Source of the DNA: Prorocentrum cordatum
Lineage: Eukaryota; Sar; Dinophyceae; Prorocentrales; Prorocentraceae
Length of the DNA stretch: 64,000 bases
Assembly: GCA_963575745.1 (NCBI GenBank)
Contig: CAUYUJ010009557.1
Coordinates: 77,501 to 141,500 of the forward strand
Direction: 5' to 3'
In this document: piece by piece, positions 53,693 through 64,000 of the stretch
Layout: each line of letters starts with the position of its first letter
Position numbering within the stretch: position 1 is the first letter of the stretch
Notes under the pieces: generated by a model
The model's database searches: none
Told to the model about the DNA's origin: nothing
Seen by the model: only the letters and a program-made list of their open reading frames with translations
Program-made: the position numbers and the translations under genes

Positions 53693-54074
53693 CCTAACCC
53701 TCGCCGCCCCCGAGACCGGCTACGCGCAAGAATCACCCTAGGCAAGAGTGACCTTCGGCGCGCGGCCTCGGGAGCACCGGGAAAGCCAAATCCAAAGTGC
53801 GTGCGCAAACGCCAGGGTTACGCCCGTGGGCCCGAACCAGAGGTCCATCCGGCGAAGGGTCACCCCTACGCGTAGCCGACGAGAAGCCGCGACGAAGGCC
53901 AAACGCCGAGACCGAACGGCAACACACATCGTCGGCTGCCTGGAGCGCGTGGGGAGAGGGGTGGAAGAGACACCCCGCCCTGGGTAGCGGGGACGGCGGC
54001 GGGCTGTCCAGGACCGCGACGGAGTCGCCCGGCTGCAACTGGCATCGCGAGGCGCCGTCCCCACCAGCGGCGAC

Positions 54075-54199
54075 ACCGTCGTCGTCGTGGCCGCCATCGC
54101 GGCCGGCGTGGCCGTTGTGGTCGTGGTGGACGTGGTGCCCATCGTGGTCGTGGTCGCCGTCGTCGTCGTCGTCGTCGTGGTCCTCGTCGGCGACGTGGA

Positions 54200-54235
<36 letters not shown>

Positions 54236-54300
54236 GGTCACCGCGTCGTCGTGGCGGTCATCGTGGCCGTCGGCGTGCCCGCCGTGGTCGTCGTCGGCCG
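54075..54300 (+). repeat. (GTC)n/(GTG) degenerate microsatellite
   Basis: GTCGTCGTC and GTGGTCGTGG units. The Val-rich and Ser-rich plus frames and Thr-rich minus frames are artefacts. Confidence 0.9.
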
Positions 54301-54439
54301 TCGCAGGCAGAGTTGGGGAGGAGGGGGGGGCCGAGGGACGAGGGGGAGGGGGGAGCTCCAGCAATTCTGCGGACGACGTGGAATCCAAGAGGCGAGGAGT
54401 AGGATTGGAAGGACGACACAAGATCGACGGGCTTCAGAG

Positions 54440-54565
54440 CGAGAAGTAGGATCGGATGTGATCTTGCATCGAATCGGGCCGTACGGGCGTGGAGCCGAAA
54501 CCGAACCGAGTCGGCCGCGCCAGGCTGCACAGCAACGCCGTGTCAGGCCACATCAGATCTTCGGA
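54440..54565 (+). repeat. GATCGG dispersed repeat, family G, copy 3
   Basis: Shares CATCGAATCGGGCC, GAGTCGGCCGCGCCAGGCTG and CACAGCAACGCCGTG with the copies at 16.5 and 20.85 kb. Confidence 0.5.
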
Positions 54566-55655
54566 CTATACGTATAGGGCATCGAGTCTGATAGGGCCTG
54601 CCGAACGAGGACGAGGATGGAGGAATGGGGGAGAGGAAGGAAGGAGGCACAGCAGGACGCCGAAGAGGGTGCGCAAAAGTAGGCAAACGGATGAGGAGGT
54701 GCAAGGATCCTCCCCACCGCTGTCCTCCTCTCCCTCAAACAAAAAACCCTGGACATATCCAGAGGCGCATCTCGACCAGCGGACCTCGAAGGGAATCTGG
54801 CTCTCGCGACGAGACGTCGCCCCAGAGGCCCTCAGAGGGCACGATCGCCTGGGAACCTTGGTCCTCGATCGCCCCGGGAAGATGACGGATGAGGACCACG
54901 ACGCGGCTGGCCACGGGGCGGGCGATGGAGGGGGGAGGAGGGACTGAGGGGGGGGGAGGAAGAGGGAGCGGGGGGGAGGAGGGAGGGGGAGGAGGAGGAG
55001 GACGAGGAGGAGGAGGAGGTGGAGTCGGCGGGGTGGCGGGGATAGGCAGACGGAGGCGAACGGCCGAGCATGATGCCCACGGTGCGGGGGATGATGGCCA
55101 CGGCATTGGGCGATAACACTCGGCCGCACGCAGGCCAGGATGAGAAGCCGGAGGAGCAAGACCCTCCTAAATCGGTTCGTACCGATTCGGTCCCTTCCTC
55201 CCTCACAGCCTGGCTGGCGCACACTCTTAGCCCTCGCGGGCCCACCGCCTTCTGCTTCACATTGTGCGCCTGTCCTTTTTTTCTGCTGCGCCAGCCGGGA
55301 CTAATTTGCTGTTGCGGGACTGAGTGCCCTTCTACTTGTTCACACACGTACGCTTCAAGCTCAATTCCATAGTTTGTGCAACGTCGAATCATGAGGAGGA
55401 CCAATGTAAATCCATGACGCATGAACGATGTTGCAAGAAACCTTAACCGCCAAACGCCGGTCCATAGGGACACCACAAGACTTAAACTCATGGCAAGAAG
55501 CGCCAAATAACACCTGGGACATCAACACCGCGAATCACAATGACTTGTGCGTCATGACGAAACTGAACCGTGCCAGAACACCAGTACTTGCATTTCAACA
55601 ATGCAGATCAACGTGACTGTTGCGCCCAGACATTCCTTAATCGTGCAAGAACACC
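54566..55655. other. No gene; G-rich purine tract at about 54925-55025
   Basis: A GGGGAGGA-type tract with GGA units lies in the middle. The remaining sequence has no recognisable domain in any frame. Confidence 0.45.
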
Positions 55656-56110
55656 TCTCCTGGGACTTTAACCCTACGAACCCCTGAGACTGCCATAAAC
55701 TTTTGAGACGACTGCGTGCGACACTCAGGCTCGGATCGCATGTTGAAAACGAACCGTCCTGCATCCTCGAAATTGTCAGGCGATAGCCACATTTTGAAAA
55801 CGGCCTGCCATTCATCTTCGAAACTGTCGCAAACTTTACAACGAATGCATGTGACACTCAAGCGCGAATCAGATGTTGAAAAGGAACCGTCCTGCATCCG
55901 CGAAGCTGCTGCAAACTTCTACAACAAATGTACTCGACGCTACGGCGAGAACCAGATTTTGAAAACCACCCGCCCTCCATCCTTCAAACTGGTGCAAACT
56001 TGTAAGACGAATATGCACGGCGCTCGGGCGATAGCCACATTCTGAAGACGGCCTGCCGTCCATCCCCGACGCTGTCACAAACCTTCAAGGAACATGCGCG
56101 CGGTGCTAAA
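55656..56110 (+). repeat. ~80-bp tandem repeat, five to six diverged units
   Basis: Each unit carries ATTTTGAAAACG or ATGTTGAAAACG, then CCTGCCATCCATC-like, then TCGAAACTGTCGCAAACTT and a GCGCTCAGGCG-like word. TTGAAAA blocks fall near 55743, 55793, 55873 and 55959, with a diverged one at 56041. More AT-rich than the surroundings. Not coding. Confidence 0.75.
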
Positions 56111-56690
56111 ACTAGAAACACAATTTCAAAGCCACCCGCTTGTCATCTCTGGAACTGTTGCTAGCTCCAAGCAATCATCTTGAATCATGAGCGCTGGATC
56201 ATAAGCGGTGCTTCAAACCACCGCTTGCCATTTTTGGATCATACGCGGTGAAGAACTATCGGGCAATACGGCAAGCCATCCCTAGCAACACGTCTGGGGC
56301 TCCGGCAGGGCAGCTACTTTCATGGAGGACGGAGGCAGACGACCAGCGCGTCATCGAGAGGGACCTTCGAGCAGCTGCCCCTGGAGCGCCTGCCCGTGGA
56401 CACGAGATCCGCTCCAGGCGGCCCGGCCCAGGAACTCGCGATGCGGCTGCAAGCTGACGAGGGTTTTCGGGGAGGGTCCTGGAAGCCGCTTGACGGGGAG
56501 ACCCGTGGGAAAAAGACGGGCAGGAACAGCGGACAGAAGAAGGGAACGGAAGGACACCGCGCTAACGACGGGGGGACCGACCGGCCTGCAGCTGCGAAGC
56601 GTCGCTGGAGCCATCGAAGCGGGTCAGCACCTTCATTACCTTCCCCGTCTCGGCCTCGACGCAGCGGCGGAGCCATCGCCGACGTCGTCG
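56111..56690. other. No gene seen
   Basis: A short inverted pair around GGATCATAAGCGGTG and GGATCATACGCGGTG (about 56195-56247, direct copies) is the only structure noticed. Confidence 0.4.
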
Positions 56691-57762
56691 TCCGTCGTCC
56701 GTTGCCGCCGCCGACGCCGTAATGGTCCATCGTCGTCGTTGTCGACGTCGTCGTCGTTGATGATCGTCGTCGTCATCGTAGTGGTCGTCGCCGTCGTCAT
56801 CGTTCGTCGTCGTCGTCGACGTTTACAGTCGTCGTGTTCGTCGTCGTGGTCGCGGTCGTCGTCGTCGTAGTGGTCTTCGTCGCTCGTAGTCGTAGTTGTC
56901 GTAGTCGTGCGAAGTCGCCGTCATCGTTGTCGTCCGTCGTCCGCAGTCGTCGTCGTCGGCCGTCGTCGTCGTCGTCGCCGTGGTCGTCGTCGTTCGTTGT
57001 TGTCGTCGCTGTCGTCGTCGTCGTCGTCATCGTCGTTCGTAGTCGCCGCCGTCGTCGTCGTCGTCGTCGTCGGTCGTCGTCGCCCTCGTCCTCGTCCATC
57101 GTCGTCGTGGTCGTTTGTGGTCGTCGTCGTGGTCGTTTGTCGAAGTCGACTTCGTTCGTCGGTCGTCTTCGCGGGCATCGCCGCGCCGTCGTCGTCGTCG
57201 CCCGTCGTCGTTTGTAGTCGCCGTCGTCGTCGTCGTCTTCGGTCGTCGTCGTCGACGTCCGTCGCCGTTGTCGTCGTCTTCGGCGTCGTTGTCGTGTTTC
57301 GTCGTAGCCGTTTGTCGTCGTCGTCCGTCGTCGTAGTCGTCTTCGTCGTCGTCGTCGTCCGTCGTCGTCGTCGTCGTCGTCGTCTGGCGTCGGCGTCGTC
57401 GTCGTTCGTCGTCGTCATCGTCCTTCGTAGTCGTCGTCGTCATTCGCCATCGTTCGTCATCGTCGTCGTCGTTCGTCGCCGTCGTCGTCCGTCGTCGTGT
57501 GTAATCATCGTCGCAGTCGTCGTTTATGGTAGTCGTCGTCGTCGTCGTTTGTGGCAGTCGTCGTCCGTCGTCGGCGTCGTCATCGTCAGTCGCCGTCAGT
57601 CGTTGTCGTCTTCGTCGTCGTCGTCGTCGTCGTTGGTAATCGTCGTCGTCGTCCTCGTCGTCGTCGTCGTCGACAGTCGTCCGTCGTCGTCGTCCGTCGT
57701 CGTCGTTCGTCGTCGTTCGTCGTCGCCGTCGTCCGTCGTCTGTCGTCGACGTCGCCCATCGT

Positions 57763-57796
<34 letters not shown>

Positions 57797-58789
57797 TCGT
57801 CGCTCGTCATTCGTCGTTCGTCGTTCGTCGTCGTCGCTGTCGGCGTCGTTGTCGTCGTCGTCGTAGTCGTCGTCGTCGGCGTCGTCATCGAAGTCGTCGT
57901 CGTCGGTCGTCGTTCATCCTCGTCGCCGGCGTCGTGCGTCGTCGTAGTCGTCGTCGTTGTCGTTTGTAGTCGTCGTCGTCGCCGTCGTCGGCCGTCGTTC
58001 GTCGTCGTCGTCGTCGCCGTTGTCGTTTGTAGTCGTCGTCGTCGTCGTCATCGTCGTCGTCGTTGTCGTCTTTCGTCGTCGTCGTACTCGTCGTTTGCAA
58101 TCGTCGTCGATGTCGTCCGCCGTCGTCGTTGTCGATCTCGTCGCGGTCGTCGTTCGTCTTCGTTTGTCGTTCGTCATCGTCGTCGTCGTCGTTTGTAGTC
58201 GTTGCCATTTGTCGTCGTAGTCGTCGTCGTCGTTTGTAGTCGAAGTCGTCGTCGTTGTCCTGTGTAGTCATCGTCGTCGTCGTCGTGGTCACTCGTCGTC
58301 GTCGTCGTCGTCGTCGAAAGCTGCGTCGTTCGTCGTCGTCCGTCATCGTTGTCGTCGTTATCGTTCGTTGTCGTTCTCGTCGTCATCGTCCGTCGTCGTC
58401 CGTCGTCGTCGTCGCTCGTCGTCGAGGCTAGTCGTCGTCGTCTTCGTCCGTCGTTCGTCGTCGTTCGTCGTCGTCGATGTTGTCATCGTCGAGGTTCGTC
58501 GTCATCCGTCGTCGTTTGTCGTCGTCGTCGTCGTCGTCCGTCGTGGTCGTCGTCCGTCGTTCGCCATTGGTCGTCGTCGTCATCGTCGGCGTTCTTCGTC
58601 GTTCGACGTCGTAGTCGTCGCAGTCGTCATAGTCGTCGTCCTTCGTCGATCATCGTCGTTCGTCATCGTCGTCGAGGTTCGTCATCGTGCGCCGTCGTCG
58701 TCGTCGTTTGTAGTCGTCGTCGCCGTCCGTCGTCGTCGTCGTTCGTTGTCGTCGTTGTCGTCGTCGTAGTCGTCGTTGTCGTCGTCGTA

Positions 58790-58858
<69 letters not shown>

Positions 58859-59815
58859 CTCGTCGTCGTCGTCGTCGTCGAAGTCGTCGTCGTCGTCGTT
58901 GTCGTCGTCACTCGTCGCTCGTTGTCAAGATTAGTCGTTGTCGTCGACGTCGCTCGTCGTTTTCCGTCGTCGTCGTCGTTTGTAGTTGTCGTCGTCGTCG
59001 TCGTTGTCAGTCGTCGTCGTTGCTCGTCGTCGTCGTCATCGTGGTCGTCGTGACTCGTCGCTCGTCGTCATCGTCGTCCATCGTCGTCGTCGTCGTCGTC
59101 GTTCGTCGTCGTTCGTCGTTCCTCGCCGTCGTCGTCGTTCGTCGTCGTCGTTCGTCGTCGTCGAAGTCGTCGTTCGTCGTCGTCGTCGTCGTCAGTCGTT
59201 CGTCGTCGTCGTCGTCGGTCTTCGTCGTCGTTCGACGTCGTCGTCGTCCGTCGTTCGTCGCGTTCGTCGCCGTCGACGGCGAGGTTCGCCGTCGTTCGTC
59301 GCCGTCGTCGTCGTCGTTTGTAGTCGTCGTCGTCGTCGTAGTCGTTGTCGTCGCCGTCGTCGTCTTCGTCGTCGTCTTCGTTCGTCGTCGTCGTTCGTCG
59401 TTCGTCGTCGTCGTCGTTCGTCGTCGTCGTCGTCGTAGTCGTCGTCGTCGTCGCTCCTCGCACGTCGTCGAGGTTCGTCGCCGTCGTCGTCGTCGTCGTC
59501 GTCGTCGTCCGTCGTCGTTCGTCGTCGTCGTCGAGGTTCGTCGTCGTTCGTCGTCGTCGTCGTCGAAGTCGTCGTCCTCGTCGTTTGGTCGTCGCCGTTC
59601 GTCGTCACCGTCTTCGTCGTCGTCGAAGTTCGTCGTCGTTCATCGTCGCCGTCGTCGTTGTTTGTAGTCGTCGTCGTCGTCGTCGTCATCGTCGTTCGTC
59701 GTCGTTCGTCGTCGTCGTCGTCGTCGTTCGTCGTCGTCGCCGTCGTCGTCGCCGTCGTCGTCATCGTCGCTCGTCGTCGTCTATCGTAGTCGTCGTCGTC
59801 CGTCGCCGTCGTCCG
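56691..59815 (+). repeat. ~3.1-kb degenerate CGT array
   Basis: Almost entirely CGT/GTC units with scattered substitutions, and with longer variant words: TTTGTAGTCGTCGTC recurs at 57211, 57963, 58026, 58192, 58233, 58707, 59317 and 59661, and TCGTCGAGGTTCGTCG recurs in the last kilobase. All large frames here (Ser/Val/Arg on the plus strand; Thr/Asp/Arg on the minus strand) are artefacts. The recurring variants imply growth by duplication of blocks longer than three bases. Confidence 0.95.
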
Positions 59816-60690
59816 GCAGTCGTCTTCGCGGGCGGCGGCGCGCCGCGGCCTCCTCTGCCGGGATTGTCGCGGGCGGGCCAATGTCGGCCACCCGCCGCTG
59901 CTGTGCCGCCTTTTGGGGGGGGGGTCGCCAGGCCTGAGCTGGATCGAGTCTACGAGAAGAGCGCCCCAGGAGGCCTGGCGACAGGGCTGCTGGAGGGCAC
60001 CTCGGGGCCCGAGAGCCGCCAGGAGTCGGGGAATACAGCGAAAAAAACCAGGGATCTCCTCTTCCCCCTCCTCCCCCGCAATGCCCCACTCCGCTTCCAA
60101 ACCCCCCCGCCCCTCCTCTCGAATCTACGAGAACGGCGCCCTTCAGATCCCGCTCCAGTGCGGTTCAATGCTTGACTTCGCGGCCCCGAGCATCTTATTG
60201 GGCCCGACGAACCGACAGCACCTCGAAGGACGCCAACGCTGTACGGCGCACACGCGCCGTCCGCGGCCCACGTCGGCCGCGGAATCGGCTCGGCATCGGG
60301 CCACTGGGCATCGCGGATCGGGCCCGGATGTACATGAACACCGCCCCTCGATCCGCGAGACCGGCCGCGTGACACAAACCTTCGCGCAATGCGCGCTCTC
60401 GGAACCACCGTGGATTCATGTGCGTGTGCGTCCTGCTTCCGCTCCTGAGTGGGGAGCCCGGCGACACGCCCCCGCGGGGAACGCCGTCGTGTCGGCCAGG
60501 ACCCGCTGCACGCCCCCGCGGGGAACCCCTCCGCGTGCCACAGCCGAGGAGGCACCCCTCCACCCCGCCTCGCTGCCGCCGCGCGCGCCGACGGCCGGCC
60601 GGCCCGCGCTCCGCTGGAGGGCCCCCGCAGTCGCGGGGGGGGGGGCTTGCTTCCGGAGGCGGGGGGGGATCCTGGCGAGAGGGAGGAGCC
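59816..60690. other. No gene; family G-like patch at 60170-60370
   Basis: GC-rich flank of the CGT array. A patch with GCGGCCCACGTCGGCCGCGG and ATCGGGCC words weakly resembles the GATCGG repeats. GCCCCCGCGGGGAACSCC occurs as two direct copies (about 60469 and 60512). Confidence 0.4.
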
Positions 60691-60960
60691 GACCTGACCT
60701 CCTCCTCCTCCTCCTCCTCTTCTTCTTCTTATTATTATTCTTCTTCTTATTATTATTCGTCGTCTTCTTCTTCTTATTATTATTATTCTTATTCGTATTA
60801 TTCGTCTTCGTCTTCTTCTTCTTATTATGATCCTTCTCCTTCTTCTTCTTTTTCTTGTTATTTTTCTTATTCTGCTGCTTCTTCTTCTGCTTATTCTGCT
60901 TCTTCTTCTGCTTATTCCTCCTCCTCCTCCACCTCCTCCTCCTCCTCCCCCTCCTCCATT
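60691..60960 (+). repeat. (CTC)n, (CTT)n and (TTA)n mixed microsatellite
   Basis: CTC, then interleaved TTC and TTA units, then CTC again. This is one of the few AT-rich arrays in the window. Confidence 0.95.
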
Positions 60961-62049
60961 TAAACGTTGCCCAGACTCTAAGCATGATGCTCGCAACGTG
61001 CGACCTCCTCTTCCTCCTCCGCCTCCTCCTCCTCACCTCCCGAGGCCCGGGTCCAGAAGCCCTCACGACACTGCCCTGGGGCCGGGCAAGGCAAGCAGAA
61101 AACGCAGCCAGGGCTCGAGAGCACCCTGGTTCCACCGCGACATGCGGGCTAGGCGGGCTGGGCCTGTGGGGTGGCGAGTGGGGGGAGGACAATAACGAGG
61201 GGGAGGACCCCCCCCTTCCAGATTATTGCACACAATGCCCTCCACGCCGTAGATCGATCTGGACCGAGGACTTGCCTGGACTGCTGAGAAACAAACGCTT
61301 CACTTGCAAGAACATTCAAAGGTCCTTGCGCTATCTTTCAAACCGCCTGAAGGCCAGGGCGAAGGGAGATGGATAGGATGGAGACTCGTTCCTCCTGCCT
61401 CTTCTTCCTCCTCCTCCTCATTCTACTTCTTCTCCTTCCCCTTCTGGGGGGAGAGGGATGATGGCTCTGTCCAGGACAATCCGAATGTAGACCGTCGCGT
61501 GTTCATATATGACTTCCTCCTCTAGGCCAAAGATGGGATCCCCACGAACCTCGTTAAGATCCTCACCTCAACCTCCTACGATATTAAACGAACTATCGAA
61601 AACGAACTCAGGTGCAACATCGACGAACACAAACCCGTCATCCTGGCTTCCTTCGTCCGTCGGGGATCGGGAACCTCTCTTTGGAACACTGGGCGAATCC
61701 GCAGACGATGTCGGCGTGTGGAAGACGCTCTTCCGTTGGTCGCCGTCGTCGTCGTCGTGTCGTCTACGTCGTCTCTTCGTCGTCTCTGTCATCGTCTCCG
61801 TCTCCGTCGTCTCAGCATCGTCTCCGTCAATCGTCGTCTCCGTCGTCCCCGTCTCCTTTCCCTGGGCCCTCCTCCTGAAGCGCGCTTGCCAGGCCGACAT
61901 TGAGGCACGTCGTAGCTGAGTCGAAGGGCAGCCCCTTCCCTTTGATCCCTTCCCGCCGGGGGGGGGGTCCCGGGAAGTGACACACGGGGGGGGTCCCTGG
62001 GGGCGGTCATGGGGGGTGGGTCGCCCCCCAGATACGCATGCCCCCCTGG
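60961..62049. other. No gene recognised
   Basis: Frames such as the one reading DYCTQCPPRRRSIWTED near 61220 look slightly less random than the surroundings but match nothing I know. A short GTCGTC patch lies at about 61741-61860. Confidence 0.4.
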
Positions 62050-62570
62050 GCGGTTCCAGGGCCCAGGGAAGCCCCAAGACGCAGCAAGAGTGCCCCAAGA
62101 GGCCCCCAAGACAGTCCTCGAGGGCCCTGGATCGCCGAATTATCGGTCCAAGACGCCAAAGTAGCCTCTAGACTCTAGACGGCTCAAGAGGTGTTCAAAC
62201 GCCCCAAGAGGCCTCCAAGAGTACTCCCAAGATGACCCCAAAGGGCAAAATTCAACGATGTTCCTTAAGTTTTGGAGAGTGTGGCGTTCTCGCCTTGTCG
62301 GCTTCCCGACGCTCCAAGACCGCCAAAGAGACCTCCAAGATCGCCCCAGAGGCCTCCAAGAGGTTCCCACAACGAACCAAGAGAGCCCCGAGACCGCCGC
62401 CAAGGCATCCAAGACAGCCCAAGAGGCCCCCAAGACGGCTACAAAATGAGATTTCGGGCCCTCGGCCTGGAAACCCCATGAGGCCCCCACGAGGCTCCCA
62501 AGAGGCCCCCAAGAGCCTCCCAAGATGCCCCAAACCTACCCCCAAGAGGCCCCCGAGACGTCGTCGTCGT
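62050..62570 (-). repeat. CTTGGG-type repeat with core, inverted orientation
   Basis: CCCCAAGAGGCC words around GTTCTCGCCTTGTCGG (about 62285). The preceding GATGTTCCTTAAGTTTTGG is the complement of the AAAACCATCAAACACCTAAG and GGAACATCC region next to the core at 24.62 kb, confirming the same family. Confidence 0.7.
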
Positions 62571-63169
62571 CGTTCAGGATCGGCGGCACCGGCCAGAAGG
62601 CCTCTCCAGTATGCAGGGCCGCAGAGTATGAGGATCGACTCAGCAGCCAAGTAAGACATGGACTACACAGCCTGAGGTAGAGTTCGCAGCCGACGAAAAC
62701 GTGCGGTCCTACGCCAGAGATGTTCAGGATGCGACAGAAGAAGTGCACTGCAGGCGCTCAAGAAGGCTGGACGGACACGCGCTAGCTCCACAGAACAAGC
62801 TTGGGCCAGGCAAATCACTACGGAGCTGAAGTTGCAAGCCAAACGCATTCAGGACTCATCCAGAGTCAGAACATCTACTTAAGAACCGTCGGGGAAATAC
62901 GTCACATCAGTTCCAGAGCCATACATTTGCGCCTCTTTGGAGACCCCTCTTGGAAAACCGCGCTGGGGCCCGTGGTCTACTACATCCTGATACGGAGGTT
63001 CACCACGCAGGCTGGCCTTTTCAGTCTCCCCATCGTGGATTCCAAGGGAAAGAAGATCAGGAACGTCAGACGCCCCCCACCCAAGACATGGACATCCTGC
63101 ACAGGCCCCCTATAGGGGCCACCATCCTCGGCCTCTGGGCTCGAGACCTCCGAGGGCCAAGCACTCCAA
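62571..63169. other. No gene recognised
   Basis: Mixed composition and less repetitive than the flanks, with frames of about 100 codons on the plus strand. I cannot assign them. The first 50 bases resemble 25806-25850. Confidence 0.4.
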
Positions 63170-63364
63170 TTCTGAGCATCGTTTATCTGATCCCTAGCCC
63201 CAGCGGCGTGGCCTGGGCCCCGCTGGCCGATTTACCCCTCTAGATGGGGATAGGCCGTTCCCTTCGGGTTTCGAGATGTGCATCCCCAACTGAGGTGGTA
63301 ATTTGGTGGGGGTCTCGAAGGGGATGGGGATGGGGATGGGGGTCGGTTAAACGATACTGAAATT
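63170..63364. mobile_element. Small TIR element, family C, copy 2
   Basis: Ends TTCTGAGCATCGTTTA and, complemented from the right, TTTCAGTATCGTTTA. The body contains GCCCCAGCGGCGTGGCCTGG, CCGATTTACCCC, GGCCGTTCCCTTCGGGTTTC and AATTTGGTGGGGGTCTCG, in the same order as copy 1 at 16115-16310. Length is about 195 bp in both. Confidence 0.75.
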
Positions 63365-63383
63365 CACAGTCGTGCCGCCCGTT

Positions 63384-63477
63384 CTGCTCAAGCACCACCT
63401 CGAGGAGGCCTGGGAAGCAAACCTCGAGCAGACAGCCGCTGCCAGAATGGGACCAGCGTCGTCGTCGTCGACGTCGT

Positions 63478-63531
<54 letters not shown>

Positions 63532-63551
63532 TCGTAGTCGTCGTCGTCGTT

Positions 63552-63585
<34 letters not shown>

Positions 63586-63673
63586 TCGTCGTTCGTCTCC
63601 CTTGCTCGAGCACCACCTCGAGGAGGCCTGGGCAGCAAGCCTCGAGCAGACGGCCGCCGCCGGGATGGGGACC
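63384..63673 (+). repeat. ~70-bp direct repeats flanking a CGT array
   Basis: Two copies (about 63384-63454 and 63602-63673) share AGCACCACCTCGAGGAGGCC, TGGGMAGCAARCCTCGAGCA and GACRGCCGCYGCC, about 219 bp apart. Between them is a CGT array (63458-63597). Both would read HHLEEAW in the same phase relative to themselves, but there is no gene context to support translation. Confidence 0.75.
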
Positions 63674-63794
63674 GGCGGGCGAGAGACCAGGCGTCGCGTC
63701 AGCCCAGAGGGCACTCCACGGCGCCTCCCTGACCCAGTTTCAGAAGAGCTGCCTCTGATGGGCCTCTTCTCCACCACCACCACCATAAGTTGGA

Positions 63795-63930
63795 GGGGGA
63801 GGGGGTCCTCCTCCTCCTCCTCCTCTTCCTCCTCCTCCTCCACCTCCTCCTTCTCCTCTTCCTCCTCGTCCTCCTCCTCCTCCTCCTCCTCCTCTTCGTC
63901 CCCGTCCTCCTCGTCCTCATCATCCTTCCC
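63795..63930 (+). repeat. (CTC)n microsatellite
   Basis: CTC array with TTC interruptions. The last 70 bases of the window show no feature. Confidence 0.9.
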
Positions 63931-64000
63931 CCCTTCAGCCTCGTGTCCTGCCTCACCGAATGCCTCTGGACCAACGCCAGACTAGCTGCTGCAGGATACA

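Noticed and set aside
53688-53705. Telomere-like CCCTAACCC
   Set aside because: A single short occurrence next to a CA repeat, with no array.
56800-59810. Large open frames (up to 319 codons) reading Ser/Val/Arg or Thr/Asp/Arg
   Set aside because: They lie wholly in the CGT array, where all frames stay open. No domain and no start context.

Overview
The window looks like nuclear DNA from a dinoflagellate, possibly a Prorocentrum- or Symbiodinium-like species. This is an inference from four things: very GC-rich sequence, extreme density of GGA/CCT, CGT and CAT trinucleotide arrays, many small inverted-repeat elements, and non-LTR retrotransposon proteins of the type common in dinoflagellate genomes. 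I recognise no conserved host (cellular) gene, no rRNA or tRNA gene, no CRISPR array and no bacterial-style operon. The only proteins I can support belong to retroelements, and all are broken.

Layout. Positions 1-4.5 kb are non-coding: purine arrays and small inverted-repeat elements. On the minus strand, 9.0 to 4.5 kb holds a 5'-truncated non-LTR retroelement. It has a reverse transcriptase (RT) with an intact YADD box and a C-terminal zinc-finger region, and it is split by a 1.5-kb insertion with ~40-bp terminal inverted repeats and a 9-bp target duplication. Removing the insertion plus one duplication restores the frame inside a zinc finger. From 9 to 28 kb there is repeat-dominated DNA: a ~90-bp minisatellite (10.8-11.56 kb), at least six kinds of small inverted-repeat element, and a composite repeat at 22.2-24.7 kb.

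Positions 29.04-40.81 kb and 40.81-52.61 kb are two head-to-tail copies of an ~11.8-kb unit. Each carries an upstream run of satellites and one copy of a second retroelement (plus strand). That element encodes, in order, a CCCC zinc-binding/coiled-coil ORF1-like part, an APE-type endonuclease, an RT, a zinc knuckle and RNase H. The duplication breakpoint cuts copy 1 inside RNase H. Copy 2 continues through the last RNase H aspartate and a C-terminal zinc motif to a stop at 53.25 kb. Both copies share several frameshifts and differ by a few private indels.

Positions 53.3-64 kb are again repeat DNA, dominated by a ~3.1-kb degenerate CGT array (56.69-59.81 kb) with an embedded recurring motif. 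Near the right end, two diverged ~70-bp direct repeats flank a shorter CGT array.

The retroelements encode the usual copy-and-paste parts (endonuclease nicks the target, RT copies the RNA, RNase H degrades it), but frameshifts and substitutions make every copy here unlikely to be autonomous. The most interesting signals are the frame-restoring inverted-repeat insertion (introner-like), the recent 11.8-kb tandem duplication with complementary lesions, and the diversity of small non-autonomous elements.
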